Source of the DNA: MFD09286-c1 sp963701015
GTDB taxonomy: Bacteria > Bacteroidota > Bacteroidia > Bacteroidales > DTGW01
NCBI GenBank assembly: GCA_963701015.1
Contig: OY969556.1
Span: 1,674,001 to 1,738,000, forward strand
Reading direction: 5' to 3'
DNA: 64,000 bases
The notes below the pieces were generated by a model. That model worked only from the letters and a program-made list of their open reading frames with translations, did not search any database and was not told where the DNA came from. Position numbers and translations under genes: made by a program. Position 1 is the first letter of the stretch, and each line of letters begins with the position of its first letter. Positions 27,133 through 39,400 of the stretch are shown here, one piece after another.

Positions 27133-30100
27133 ATGAAAAAATCCATTATACATTTAACTTTATTGAGTTTAATAATAATTTATTCCAATAATTTAAAAGC
27201 TGGTACAGATTCAACTTATAATAATATTTGTAAGACTACGAGTTATTTGCCAATTAATAAACCAAGAATATCGAGTAATTGTAAAATCACAAGTAATCCT
27301 GAACATAATCTTTTAGTATATAATGCTGGAGGATATTTATTAGGAATTTCTGTTTATGATGGAATAAAATGGAGCTATTGGGATAAATCTAGTGGGTTAA
27401 ATTCAAATAATATTTATTCAATTTTTATTGACAGAGAAGGAAATACTTGGGTTGGAACAGACTCTGGCGTATGTGTATTTGATGGAAAAGCTTGGAAAAA
27501 TTATGCAATACCGAATAATTATGGAATTGCAATTTCAAGTATCTGTGAAGATAAAAAATCAAATATGTGGTTTTTTACTAATAATAGCAATTGCTATATG
27601 ATTAAAAATAATTTATTGCAATTTCAATCATTACCTTTTTATTTGAATTATGTAAATTCAACCACTATATCTAATGACTCATCAATGTGGTTAGCATCCA
27701 ATGGAAATGGAATTTATAAATTTGATGGCGCCAATTGGACTAATTATACAACTTCAAATGGTCTTTTTACAAATAGTGTCCAATTTATAAACTGTGTTCA
27801 TGATTCCATATTTTGTCTATATAATTATCCTGCTTGGGATTCAATAAGCAAATTTGATGGAAAAAAATGGATTAAATTTCCTAATCCCGAAAATAATTCA
27901 TCTCCAATTCAATCTATATATGAAGATTATAATAAAGATATATGGGCGTTAATTGGAAATGATATTTATAGATATACATACAATTCATGGGCTAAATTAA
28001 ATTTAAATGATTATATTAATAATTATAACTGGCCAAGTTCATTAGGTACCGATAAGGATAGTAATATTTATATTGTAAATTCATATGCTGAACCTAAAGT
28101 TGTTAAATTTAGTAATGGTGATTTTACATTACTTAGCAACAATTTATATAAAGGTATTGCAATGGTAGATCCATCTATGCCAATGGTAGATAAAAAAAAT
28201 AACTTATGGGTAAAATCAAGTTCAGGAATGAATGTCAGCAAATTTGATGGAAAAACTTGGATTAATACTCCTTATGATTCAATGATTTATATCTGGAATA
28301 GTAATTCATTATCAAATTTTGTACAGGACAGTATTGGGAATATTTATATCGGTGGATATGGTATTTCTAAATTTGATGGCAACAAATGGACAGCTTATGG
28401 ATCAAACCTTTTCTATAAATATGGGAAAAGTTATACTTATGCATATGATTTATTAATGGACTATAAAAATGACCTATGGTTTTATTGTTCTTATCCTTAT
28501 CAGGTAATTGTAAGGTTAAGTAGTACAGGATTTACAGAATTTAATAATCAGGATAGCTTGCATTTGGACTATTATCCTTCTAAAATATTTCAGGATAAAG
28601 ACAGTAATATCTGGATTACTTATTATAATCAACCGAAGGCTTCGAAATATGATGGAAATAAATGGACGACAGTATCAATACCACTAAGTTATGTTAGCGA
28701 TGCGATTGTTGATTTAATTGGCAATGTTTGGTTTTGTGGTGGAAACAAATTAGTCAGGTATAATAAATTAAATGGTTATACAACTTATACATCTTTTAAC
28801 TCAAAAATACTTGATCAAAACATTGGTTATATGGCAGTTGATAAAAAAGGTCGTTTAATTTTTACGTATAGTAATTATAGTAAAATTGGAATTTATAATA
28901 ATAGTACTTTTACTAATATTGATTTAGGAACCACGAGTTATAATGGTGCTACAGGAATAGTAATTGATACAAATAATGTTGTATACGTTTGTACCCAATA
29001 CAGTGGGTTAATAAAAGTGAATTTCAATTTAGATACACCTACTATTTCTAAAACAGATATTGATTGTGTTGGTGAAGATAATGGTTCAATAATTTTGCAT
29101 CCAAAAGATAATGGGTATTTATATTCAATTGATAATGGTCTCCATTATCAAGTCGATACCGTTTATAGTAATTTATTAAAAGGAAATTATAGCATTATAA
29201 CTAAATCTAATAAGTGTTATTCACCTGCCACACAGGTAACAATTAAACAACCAACTGGAAGTTTTGATGTTATAACTTCGAATTCTACTTGTAATGGAAG
29301 AAAAGATGGTTATATAAAAATTTTAACTTTAGGACTAGATAGTATAAAATATTTATGGTCTAATGGAGCTGATTCCAGCTTTGTCGATAGTTTAGCCAAA
29401 GGAACATATTCGGTAAAAATAAACTATGCAAACAATTGCAAATTTGTTAAAAATTATGTAATTAATGAGCCCGACTCACTTATAGTATCTTCAAATATTT
29501 TTAATAATTGTGGCAATTTTAAAGGAAAAATTAATTTAAATATTACCGGTGGAACTCCACCATATATTATTAAATGGTCAACAAATGATACTACAAAAGA
29601 TTTAAATAATTTGTCAGCTGGGGATTATAAAGTTTCAATAAAAGATGTTGCTAATTGCAAGGCTCTGGATTCGATATATACAATTAAATTATTCGATAAA
29701 ATTAAAAGAGATAAAATTATTGGACTAAATAAAAAATATTTATGTTCAGATAGTGTTATGATTACGCCTAAAAATAATTTCATTGCATACAAATGGTATA
29801 AAAATAATAGGGTGTTAGATACTGTAAATAAAATTTACGCTTCGAATCCTGGAACTTATTCAGTTGAAGTGATCGATTCCAATTTTTGTGTCGGAACAGA
29901 TTCAATAAATATTATTGCAAAAAGGAACTACAGTGTACCACAATTATGCCTTGTAACAGTAGATTCTCTAACAGATAAAAACGAACTTGTCTGGAATAAA
30001 ATAAATGCTGATTCTCTAGCTGTTATTCATGTATTGAAAGAAACACAACAAAGTAATATTTATAAAGAATTAATAAATTTTCAGGCTTATCACAATGGAA

Positions 30101-30757
30101 TTTTTGAAGATAGCTCTTCTAATCCGGATGCCAAATCAGATAGGTATAAATTATATTTGACTGACGAATGTTTTATTAATTCTGATACAGGAATTGCACA
30201 TAAAACTATTCATTTAACATCGAATATTGGTACGCATGGTGAAGTGAATTTAATTTGGAGTGGATATGAAGGGTTCAACTTTAACTCATATAATTTATAT
30301 AGAGGTACTAATAATATAAATATGGAACTCTTGACATCCATTCAAAGTGATTTAGATTCCTATACCGATTTAAATCCACCGCAAGACGGTCAAATTTATT
30401 ATCAACTTGAAGTTATTGATCCAAATAATTGTAGCCCTAATTCATTAAAAGTAAGTGAATATAATTCTACAAAATCCAATATAATTAAAAATTTATTTAC
30501 CAATATTGAAAGTAAAACAGCATACATTAAAGTTACACCTAACCCAATTGATAATTATTTCAATATTACAATTAATAATATGATCTCGTCAAGTTATATA
30601 TTAAAAATAACGGGACCTTTCAGGAAAATTAGTTTTAAATAAAGAACTTGTGCAAAATGAAACAAGAATAAATAGAGGAAATATAATAAATGGGTTTTAT
30701 ATTATTTCGATTGAAGGCAATAATCAGGATTTAAAATCAAAAGTTGTTTTTAAATAA
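27133..30757 (+). CDS. Large secreted two-component-type beta-propeller protein with T9SS domain, frame-shifted near the end
   Basis: The protein is about 1,207 residues once corrected. A signal peptide (LTLLSLIIIYSNNLKAG) is followed by ~12 repeats of the two-component-regulator propeller type (SVYDGIKWSYWDKSSGLNSNNIYSIFIDREGNTWVGTDSGVCVFDG and variants ending in KFDGxxW). SprB-like Ig repeats come next (CNGRKDGYIKILTLG, GGTPPYIIKWSTNDTT), then a fibronectin-like segment, then a T9SS sorting domain (VTPNPIDNYFNITI). The frame breaks at about 30636, where one extra base leads to a stop at 30642. The other frame continues with NKELVQNETRINRGNIINGFYIISIEG to 30757, restoring the sorting domain. 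It is exported to the cell surface; the ligand is unknown. Confidence 0.82.
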
Positions 30758-30780
30758 AGTAAATTAAATAAGTAATAAAA

Positions 30781-30816
30781 TAAAAAGGCGAGATTTTAAA
30801 TCTTACCTTTTTTATT
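30781..30816 (+). terminator. Terminator after the propeller gene
   Basis: AAAAAGG and CCTTTTTT flank an AGATTT/AAATCT stem, forming a hairpin with T-tract. Confidence 0.7.
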
Positions 30817-30887
30817 AAATTTTCTCGTTCTTTACAGATCAATTGGATTATAATTTTATGAACCTAAATCTAACTTATTATAGTCCA

Positions 30888-32767
30888 TTATTTGCTATGT
30901 TTAACAATTAGAACCGGAATGTCAAGCTGATGTCTTACTTTATCAACTGTGGTTCCAAAAATAATGTCTTTTAACATTTTGTGGCCATGTGAGCCCATAA
31001 CCAGTATATCAGCATTAAAATCCTTTACAATTTCAGGTATGTCCCTTTTAGGGTTACCAAAACCTAATTGTATTGAAGTATCAAATCCTTGAGCTTTCAT
31101 TACCGATTGGTATGTTTCAAGCAAATGTCCGTCGAGATTGGTTTCGTAATCGTTGATATCTTCGCCTAACAATAATGCCCCTGCAGTTTCAACAACATGG
31201 ATGATTAATATTTTACTTTGCGGATTACTAAATGATAAGGCATGCCTTATAGTTTCAGTGTCAATTTGACTAAAGTCAACTGCAATAGCTATGCGCGAAT
31301 GAACAGTTCGTGTGGTTATATTCCCTAAATCTGGCGCTTTATGTGGCGAACGAATTGTTTTGGTAATAAATTTACTTATAAATGGCCTGAATGTTATAAA
31401 TATTAAAAGTGTAGCTGCTGCTAATGCTAATGGTACAACTGTTAACATAATTACAGATTTATATGGACCATTTAACCATTCGTTAATTTGATCAATAATT
31501 AATTTTGCATTTAATGCAACAATTATTGCAGCTAAGATCCATGCAAAAATTTTAGTTATATTACCAATGGCAAAAGTACCCATCTTTTGTTTATCACTTA
31601 CAAAATGTATAAGAGGAATAACGGCAAAGCCCAATTGAAGACTCAAAATAACCTGACTTAAAATAAGTAATTTCCCAGTTGACCCTTCACCTAACATTAA
31701 AATTGTTATAACAGCAGGTATTATGGCCAGTAAGCGGGTAATCATTCTTCTAATCCAAGGTTGTATCCTTATATTTAGGTAACCTTCCATTACAATTTGT
31801 CCGGCTAATGTACCCGTAAGTGTTGAACTTTGTCCGGAAGCAATAAGGGCAATTGCAAATAAAACAGGTGCAAGCTTATTACCAATTAAAGGAGCTAAAA
31901 ATCTATAAGCATCCTTAATTTCGGAAACATTGTACATTCCTACTTTATAAAATGTTGCTGCAGCTAGCACCAAAATAGCTGCATTAACAAAAAATGCTAA
32001 ATTAAGAGCAATGGTTGAATCGATAATATTAAATTTAATTGCTTCTTTTATTGATGCAGCGCCTCTTTCAAACTTTCGGCTTTGCACTAATGATGAATGT
32101 AGGTATAAATTATGTGGCATAACAGTTGCGCCAATTATGCCAATTGCTATATACAATGCAGCACTATTCGGCAAACCTGGAATAAAGCCTGTTATAACCT
32201 GACTAATCACCGGTTTTGCAAAAAATACTTCCATTAAAAATGCTACTCCTATAACGCCAATTAATGCCAGGATAAAAGCTTCCATCTTTCTCATTCCACG
32301 GTTTATTAGCAATAATAAAAGAAAAGTATCTAAAAATGTAAGGCAAACGCCCCATAATAAAGGAATATGAAACAATAATTGAAGTCCAATTGCCATTCCC
32401 AAAACCTCCGCCAAATCACAAGCAGCTATTGCAATTTCGGCAAATATATATAAGACAATGTTTATAAAAGGAGAATATGATTCTTTCGAAACCTGTGCCA
32501 AATCACGTCCCCGTACAATTCCCAAACGCGAACTCAAGCTTTGCAGTAATAAAGCCATAACGTTCGACATTAATAAAACCCACATCAATTTATATCCAAA
32601 CTGACTGCCACCAGCTATATCTGTTGCCCAATTTCCGGGTCCATATATCCAACGCTAACAAGATAGGCTGGACCTGAAAATGCAAGTAATTTTTTGAAAA
32701 AACCTTTGTTATAGCTTGTATCTATGGTGCTATGAACTTCTTCAAGCGATTTTCTATTTTTATCCAT
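30888..32767 (-). CDS. mntH: NRAMP manganese/iron transporter fused to UspA domain, split by a 1-base deletion
   Basis: The corrected protein is ~626 residues. The N-terminus runs MDKNRKSLEEVHSTIDTSYNKG from an ATG at 32767 and reaches the NRAMP metal-binding motif SVGYMDPGNWATDIAGGS. There one G is missing near 32635, so the frame stops. The downstream part is intact: the membrane domain holds GATVMPHNLYLHSSLVQ and QIVMEGYLNIRIQPW, which form the second half of the transport site. The last ~140 residues are a UspA domain with the ATP-binding G-x2-G-x9-GT (MGSHGHKMLKDIIFGTT). NRAMP proteins import Mn(II)/Fe(II) with protons. The start overlaps the end of mntR by a few bases, so they form one operon. 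Confidence 0.9.
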
Positions 32768-32772
32768 AATAG

Positions 32773-33432
32773 TTATACTTTTCCAATTAAAATATTTTGT
32801 GAAACCTGTTGGCTCAGGTGAATTTTAGTTTTTCCGTTTATTTTTAAATCAATTGAATTGTCAAAATCATTGTAATCCAGTATTTTGATTTCCGTTCCAA
32901 TATGAATTCCAACTTTATCTAAATATTTCAAAAAGACGGTTGACATATCATTAAGACCAACTACGGAACAAATGCTGTCTTTTTTGTATTCAGAAAGCGG
33001 GCATGATTGCAATTCGGGAAATATTCCATTTTTATCTGGAATTGGATCGCCATGCGGATCGAATTGCGGAAATCCCAAGAACTCATCCAAGCGATCAGCT
33101 AAATCATCATAGTGAACATGCTCTAATTGTTCAGCAATTTCATGTACTTCTGCCCACGAATATCTTAATTTTTCCTGCAAAAATAATTCCCAAAGCCTGT
33201 GCCTGCGTATTACCAATAATGCAGTTTTGCTGCCGGTATCACTTAATTTAGCACCAATAAATTTATCGTATTCTATAAGCTTTTTTTCGGTAAGTCTTTT
33301 AAGCATATCAATCACCGAAGCCGGGTTGTTTCCCAAATATGTTGCCAGTGCAGTTACACTTACTTTATCTTTACCTTGTTTGCCCAGCAGGTAAATAGAC
33401 TTTAGGTAATTTTCTTCGGAATGAGTTTGCAT
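32773..33432 (-). CDS. mntR: DtxR/MntR-family metal-dependent repressor
   Basis: The 219-residue regulator has an N-terminal winged helix (HSEENYLKSIYLLGKQGKDKVSVTALATYLGNNPASVIDMLKRL). A metal-binding dimerisation domain follows (RHRLWELFLQEKLRYSWAEVHEIAEQLEHVHYDDLADRLDEFLGFPQFDPHGDPIP, with the His, Glu and Cys ligands of the family). The C-terminus is an SH3-like FeoA domain. In the presence of Mn(II) or Fe(II) such proteins repress the transporter gene. It lies directly upstream of mntH on the same strand, which supports that role. Confidence 0.92.
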   Translation of the reverse strand: MQTHSEENYLKSIYLLGKQGKDKVSVTALATYLGNNPASVIDMLKRLTEKKLIEYDKFIGAKLSDTGSKTALLVIRRHRLWELFLQEKLRYSWAEVHEIAEQLEHVHYDDLADRLDEFLGFPQFDPHGDPIPDKNGIFPELQSCPLSEYKKDSICSVVGLNDMSTVFLKYLDKVGIHIGTEIKILDYNDFDNSIDLKINGKTKIHLSQQVSQNILIGKV

Positions 33433-33598
33433 TGCTATCTATTTTATGACAAATATAATAATATTACTATCCTAAAATAAATTATTTTATGAATAAAATT
33501 TAAATTATTTGGTATACCTAATTAAAGGACAATTGAAATTAACTTATTTTATTTTAAATATTAACTTGAGGATAGTTCAAATGGAGCAGGTAGGAAAA

Positions 33599-36109
33599 TT
33601 ATTTAGTATCGTTTTTTGATTCTTTAAAAATGTTATTTATAATAAAATTTGCTTCATCTGCCTTTATATTTTTCTTAATCAGGTCGTTTAAATCGTCAAT
33701 AGCGCCTTGGTGTAATTCAATTTTATGTTTATTGCTTAAATCAATATAATTCTTATAAAGGTTTTTTGATTTCTCAAATTTTCCTAGTCGTAAAGTTGCA
33801 AGTGCAATATTAAACATTGCATAATAGGCATTACTATCTAATTCAATTGCCATATTGGAATATCGAATACATTTTTTAAATTCATTTTCGCAATAGTAAA
33901 TCCACCCCAGATTTCCTAAAATGGAAGAGTTTTTATTATCAATTTTTAGTGCTTTGAGCAATGTTTTTTCAGCTGCTATATAATTTCCAAGATAGTTATA
34001 ACATAGAGCTTTCGATACCATTGCATCGGTATTTTTTATATTTTTTGAAATGGCATAATTATACCAAATAATGGCACTATCATAACTTTTTTCACGGTTA
34101 TAACAATCACCTATTCTTTCAATGGGATATAAATAGTTTGAATCTTTTACTATTGCAATATTAAAATCATGTCGAGCCAAATTAAATCTTTTATCGAAAA
34201 AGAAAGCATTTCCCCTGCTAGCAATTAAATAAATATTATTCGAGTCAATTGATAAACTTTGATTATAATTTTCAATAGCTTCAGTATAGTTTTCATTCAA
34301 ATAATATAAATAACCTCTATTGGTATATATTTCAGGATTTTTCGGATCAATATTAATGGCTTTCTGAAGAAACAATAAAGCACTATCCTTCAGTTTTTGT
34401 AACCTGTAAAAAGTTGCAATTGCAATATATCCATCAACATTAGTCGAATCGGATTTTATAGCTTTCTTATATAATATTTCAGCATCTTTAAAATCATTTT
34501 GTAAACTGTAACAATCTCCAATTCTGTCTAAAGCATAAATATAAACTGAATCGAGCTGAAACGCTTTTGAAAAATCGGCAATTGCATTATCAAACATTTT
34601 ATTATACAAATATGCATTACCTCTGCAAGCGTAATAATATACATTAGTTGAATCATAGATTAAACTATTTGAATAATCTTCAATAGATTTATTAAAATTG
34701 GATAAATTATAATATAATTTTCCCCTGTTAAAATAATATTCAGCATTATTTTTATCTAGATTTATAGCTATATTAAAATAATAAAGAGCACTATCTGTCA
34801 TGTTCAATTTTTGATAGATTTTTCCTAAATTGTTATAAGCATCAGCATATATTGGATTAATAAAATAGCAATTTTTATATAAAGAAATAGCAATTTTGTA
34901 TTTTAATGAATTTTGATAACAATCAGCCAATCGCTTAATTGCATAAACGTATTTATTATCCAAAGATACCGCTTTTGTAAAATCAACAGAAGCTTCATCA
35001 AATTGCTTATTTATATAATACGAATTTCCTCGTTCAACATAGTAATATTTATTTGTTGAATCAATACTTATACATTTTCCGAAATAAATAATTGCACTAT
35101 CATAATCCCTCAGGCTATAATATGTATCGGCAACATTCTCAGCATATTTATCATCATCAGGTTTTATTGCAGCAATTTCTTTATAATAATATAGTACACT
35201 ATCTAATAAATTCATTTTTTTAAAAACCAAACCCAAATTAATATAAGGCCACGAAAAATTGTGGTTAATTTCAATTGACTTTTTATAATCCAAAATTGCC
35301 TTGTTATATTTACCTTGTTTAAACCAGTTATTCCCCCTGTTATTATAAACAACATCAAATTTAGGAAATAATAATAAAGCACTATCATAATCGGCATTTG
35401 ATTTTTCTAGCAAATTAAGCTTTGAATAGGCTAATGCCCTGTAATCGTATGTAAATGCGCTTGTAGGCAATTGTTGTATAACTTTAGTGAAATAATCTAT
35501 ACTTTTAGTATAATTACCGGTTTCATATGCATTTTCGGCCATTAATAAATTAGCACCAATAAGTGTACTATCCATTCTCAATAACTGAATTATTGAAGCG
35601 TTAAGTTTATTTGATTTATTTCCTGTAGCATTTAAGTAAAGTAGTAAGCGCTGAATAAAAACAGATTGCGGGTGTTCTTTCAAATAATTTTCTATAAAAA
35701 TTTTTATAATACTTTCATTTGATATAGTTCCAGATAATATTATTGAATTAATAAATTGATAACCAATATTTAATTCTTCGAAATTTAAAGAGTTTGAATT
35801 TAATGTATTTAAAATAAATAACAACTCAAGGTCATTATAATCGTATGTTCTATCAATATTGCTTTTTTCATTTGATTTAGCTATTCTATTTTCAATTCTT
35901 GCAATAGTATTTTTAAGAGAATCATTATTGATTAATTTATTTTCGTTATTGTTTTTTTCTGATTCAAATGCAGTTATATTAATTTTTCGAATAGTATCCT
36001 TTCCATTTAAAATTGTTGCATAGGATATCTTCGAAAACGCTAATATAAATAGTAAGAATGAAAAATAGTACTTTACTTTAATGGATTTCAATTTAAAAGA
36101 AATTTGCAT
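33599..36109 (-). CDS. Large TPR-repeat protein, secreted
   Basis: The 836-residue protein has a signal peptide (YYFSFLLFILAFSKISYAT), a ~100-residue polar linker, and a long solenoid of about 18 TPR units. The repeated pattern is N/Y-NRG-x-x-Y-x-x-x-x-x-F/Y-x-x-A-I-x-D-Y-x-x-S-I. Examples are YNNRGNNWFKQGKYNKAILDYKKSIEI, YFNRGKLYYNLSNFNKSIEDYSNSL and YTNRGYLYYLNENYTEAIENYNQSL. TPR arrays scaffold protein complexes. No enzymatic domain is visible. The ligand and the compartment (periplasm or surface) are not clear. It is monocistronic. Confidence 0.82.
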   Translation of the reverse strand: MQISFKLKSIKVKYYFSFLLFILAFSKISYATILNGKDTIRKINITAFESEKNNNENKLINNDSLKNTIARIENRIAKSNEKSNIDRTYDYNDLELLFILNTLNSNSLNFEELNIGYQFINSIILSGTISNESIIKIFIENYLKEHPQSVFIQRLLLYLNATGNKSNKLNASIIQLLRMDSTLIGANLLMAENAYETGNYTKSIDYFTKVIQQLPTSAFTYDYRALAYSKLNLLEKSNADYDSALLLFPKFDVVYNNRGNNWFKQGKYNKAILDYKKSIEINHNFSWPYINLGLVFKKMNLLDSVLYYYKEIAAIKPDDDKYAENVADTYYSLRDYDSAIIYFGKCISIDSTNKYYYVERGNSYYINKQFDEASVDFTKAVSLDNKYVYAIKRLADCYQNSLKYKIAISLYKNCYFINPIYADAYNNLGKIYQKLNMTDSALYYFNIAINLDKNNAEYYFNRGKLYYNLSNFNKSIEDYSNSLIYDSTNVYYYACRGNAYLYNKMFDNAIADFSKAFQLDSVYIYALDRIGDCYSLQNDFKDAEILYKKAIKSDSTNVDGYIAIATFYRLQKLKDSALLFLQKAINIDPKNPEIYTNRGYLYYLNENYTEAIENYNQSLSIDSNNIYLIASRGNAFFFDKRFNLARHDFNIAIVKDSNYLYPIERIGDCYNREKSYDSAIIWYNYAISKNIKNTDAMVSKALCYNYLGNYIAAEKTLLKALKIDNKNSSILGNLGWIYYCENEFKKCIRYSNMAIELDSNAYYAMFNIALATLRLGKFEKSKNLYKNYIDLSNKHKIELHQGAIDDLNDLIKKNIKADEANFIINNIFKESKNDTK

Positions 36110-36435
36110 TTTATTTTTGCTTTAAGTTTAATGAACAAACAACAATTATAATTAAAATAAATTATCAAAAGGAAAGTTGTACAGATTAATATTTAAAAAT
36201 ATTATCAAATTTAATTTCCAATCTTTTACTGATATAAAAATATATTATCTTCAAATTTAGGTTTAGTATTTTTTCAAATTCCTTATTTAAAACATCTTTA
36301 ATCATTATAAAACATAATAACTTCTAAACTAATTATTTAAGATAATTAAGAATTAACAAAAAGTTGTTATATTAACGTAAATTTCACTTAAAGAATTTAT
36401 AACTTGCATTGTTTTTAACCTTAAAAAAATGTATT
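36110..36435. other. Intergenic region upstream of the PKD-repeat gene
   Basis: AT-rich, with no gene or hairpin I can support. An in-frame TTG at 36409 is an alternative start for the downstream gene but lies outside the signal peptide context. Confidence 0.5.
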
Positions 36436-39400
36436 ATGAAACCTAAATTTTACCCAAAAAATACGGTTGTTTTGTTGGCAATATTTCTAATTAACATTCA
36501 ATCAAGTTGGAGCATTGGAACATTCTTACTTGATTCAACCGGAAATGTGAATACTGCAACTTGTAATACACAGATTAATATTTCAGTAACTGCCCGTAAT
36601 TATTCAGGTTCAGTTAATTTTATCTGGAAATTATCTAACGGAGTTATTTTGCCAAGCACCATTTATAAAGGGTATAATTATATCAAATCATATTTAAGTC
36701 CAAACCCTTATATTGACAGTACTACAACTTATTATATAACAGCATCAGATAGTTTAGGGCATCAGGCTAAAACCTCTATATATATTAGTGTTCCAACTAC
36801 AATTTCAGGATATTTGAATAACTATTATTCGTCGGCAGTTTGTCCGGGCGAAACATTTTCAACTTATTTTACAGGTGACAATTCAATAAACAGTTATGTT
36901 TGGAAGTTTGACGATACAACACAAATTACAGGTTCAAATAACATTAACAAATCGTTCGCTAATCCGCGCAAACATTATTATTCCATTGATGTAAAAAATG
37001 CTTGCGGCGTTGATTCAATATTTAAAGATAGTATAGTTGTTGATAATAAATTAAGATTTTCAAATTCTGTTTCAATTGATATTTCTCAAACAGCATTATG
37101 TCCCGGACAAAACGCAGCATTTAACGTGAACTATTATGGAAATAATACAATAAAATCGTATTTATGGAATTTTGGCGACAGTACAACCTCAAGCCTAGAA
37201 AGTGCAAGTCATTCATATAAATATAATAAAACAGATACCGTTAAACTTAAATTATCAAATTATTGTAATATTGATACTATTGTTTCAACAACTATAAATG
37301 TAAGCCATAATAATCATATACCTGCCGGTCTTACAATTTCAGGAATATATACAATTTGCCCGGGTGATAATTTAAATTTAGGAATAAATGGTATTGAAAT
37401 ACCCAACCCTATATATTCATACAAATGGAATTTTGGTGATGGTAATTTGTCAACAATTGAAAATCCCAACCATGTTTATACTAAAGCTGGCAATTATACA
37501 ATTTCTTTAGTACTTTCAGATTTTTGCGGATTTACTGATACAATCAAATCAATAGTTCAGGTAAAAAATAATTTAACTTTTCCGCAAGGTATTATAACAA
37601 TTAATGCACCCTATCAACCTATGGTTAATCAAGTACTATATTTTAATTATTATAACAACTTGTATCCTGATACCATGTCAATTGCTTCGCAAAAATGGTA
37701 TTTCGGCGATGGTGATTCTTCTTCATTAATTAGTCCTTATCATATATATAATACATGTAACCCTGAAACTATAACACTTGTAACTAAAAATTATTGTGGA
37801 TATACTTCAACTTCTAATATTTATAGCTTATATATTTCAGATATTTCATCTGCTCCATATGTTAATATTTATAGCGCTTCATCAGGAAGTACTGATAATA
37901 TGTTGGTTTTTGATGCAGCTACCAATGGAAGTATATCAGCAAAGAATTATACCTGGAACTTTGGTGATGGTAAAAAGCTAACAACTTCGTCCACAGAGGT
38001 TATTCATTATTATGCTGATTCAGGTAAATATACTGTTAATCTATCTGCAAAAGGAGCCTGTGGCGATTCCGTAAGTACTTCGAATTTAATTAATATAACT
38101 GGCAATAATTATTTTGCCGATCCAAATATTGAATTATTATCAAATAATACACCTAATTGTATCAATACTCCTTTCAGTTTCTCAGTGTACTCATCTTTTT
38201 TTCTTAAAAGATATATCTGGAATTTGGGAGATGGAACAAATTATAATGGATTGTCGGTTGTTCACAATTATGCTAAGGCAGGTAATTATACCATTTCTTT
38301 GCAAGTTACAGACTTTAATAACCGAGATACTATTTTATTTTATAATGCTATAGTAAAAAATAATTATAAATTATTTACCGGTGCCGCAATAAGTACCGAT
38401 CAAAGCCAATATTGCCCTGGTTCAAATGTTTTGTTTTCTTTGGGTAGAAATAACATTGTAAAATCTGAAATTGGAAATTATAATCGATTGTGGGAAGCTG
38501 TTAAATACGATTGGACATTTGGTGATGGATCAAAAGCAACCACATTTGATAATAATGTTGAACATCAATATAACAGTTTAAAAAATTATTCTGTATCATT
38601 AATTCTCACTAATGGTTGCGGATATGATACTATAATATATGATACATTACAATTTGCAAATAGTATTTATGCGAATAACTATTTATATGCTTCATCTAAT
38701 GATAATATTATTTGTCCTGGTCAAATGGAAAATTTTTATGTTAGTGGAGGAAGTGGTACAATTCAATGGAATTTTGGCGATACAATTTTAGGTGGAAACA
38801 GTGTTTATTACGCATTTTCAAAACCAGGTGAATATAATGTTCCGGTTACCATTACCAATAATTGTGGACATGATACTATTCTATATGTTCCAATTCTGGT
38901 TTCCAATAAAGCATCACTAGTAAATAACAGTTCTTTTTCAATTGAAACAAATAATTTTACTTGCAATAGCGATAGTGTATATATTACAGTTAATCAGCCC
39001 GGAAAATCATATATATGGAATTTTGGTGATGGAACACCAAATGATTCGACTATAAAAAATATTAATGGCTTAATTGTTGGAAAACATAAATATGCTTCCG
39101 ATTCAGGTAGTTATAATATAACCTTAAATGAAATTGATTTTTGTGGTGTTTCGCATTCATTGAATAATGAAATTGTGCTTATACCGAATGCTCCAATTAT
39201 TTCAAATGCTAATAATTATAATGAAATAATAACGGATATTAATGATTCAGTTTGTGTAAACCGAAAAGCATATTTTACATATTCTTCATTTGAATCAGTA
39301 AATACTTTTAATTTTGGAGATGGAACAGCATTGGTTACAAAGAAAAGTGCATATGGAACGTTGAACCATTTATTTAAAACAACAGGTAATTTCATAATTA

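Noticed and set aside
36110..36435. A regulatory RNA before the PKD gene
   Set aside because: I see no hairpin or conserved motif, only AT-rich sequence.
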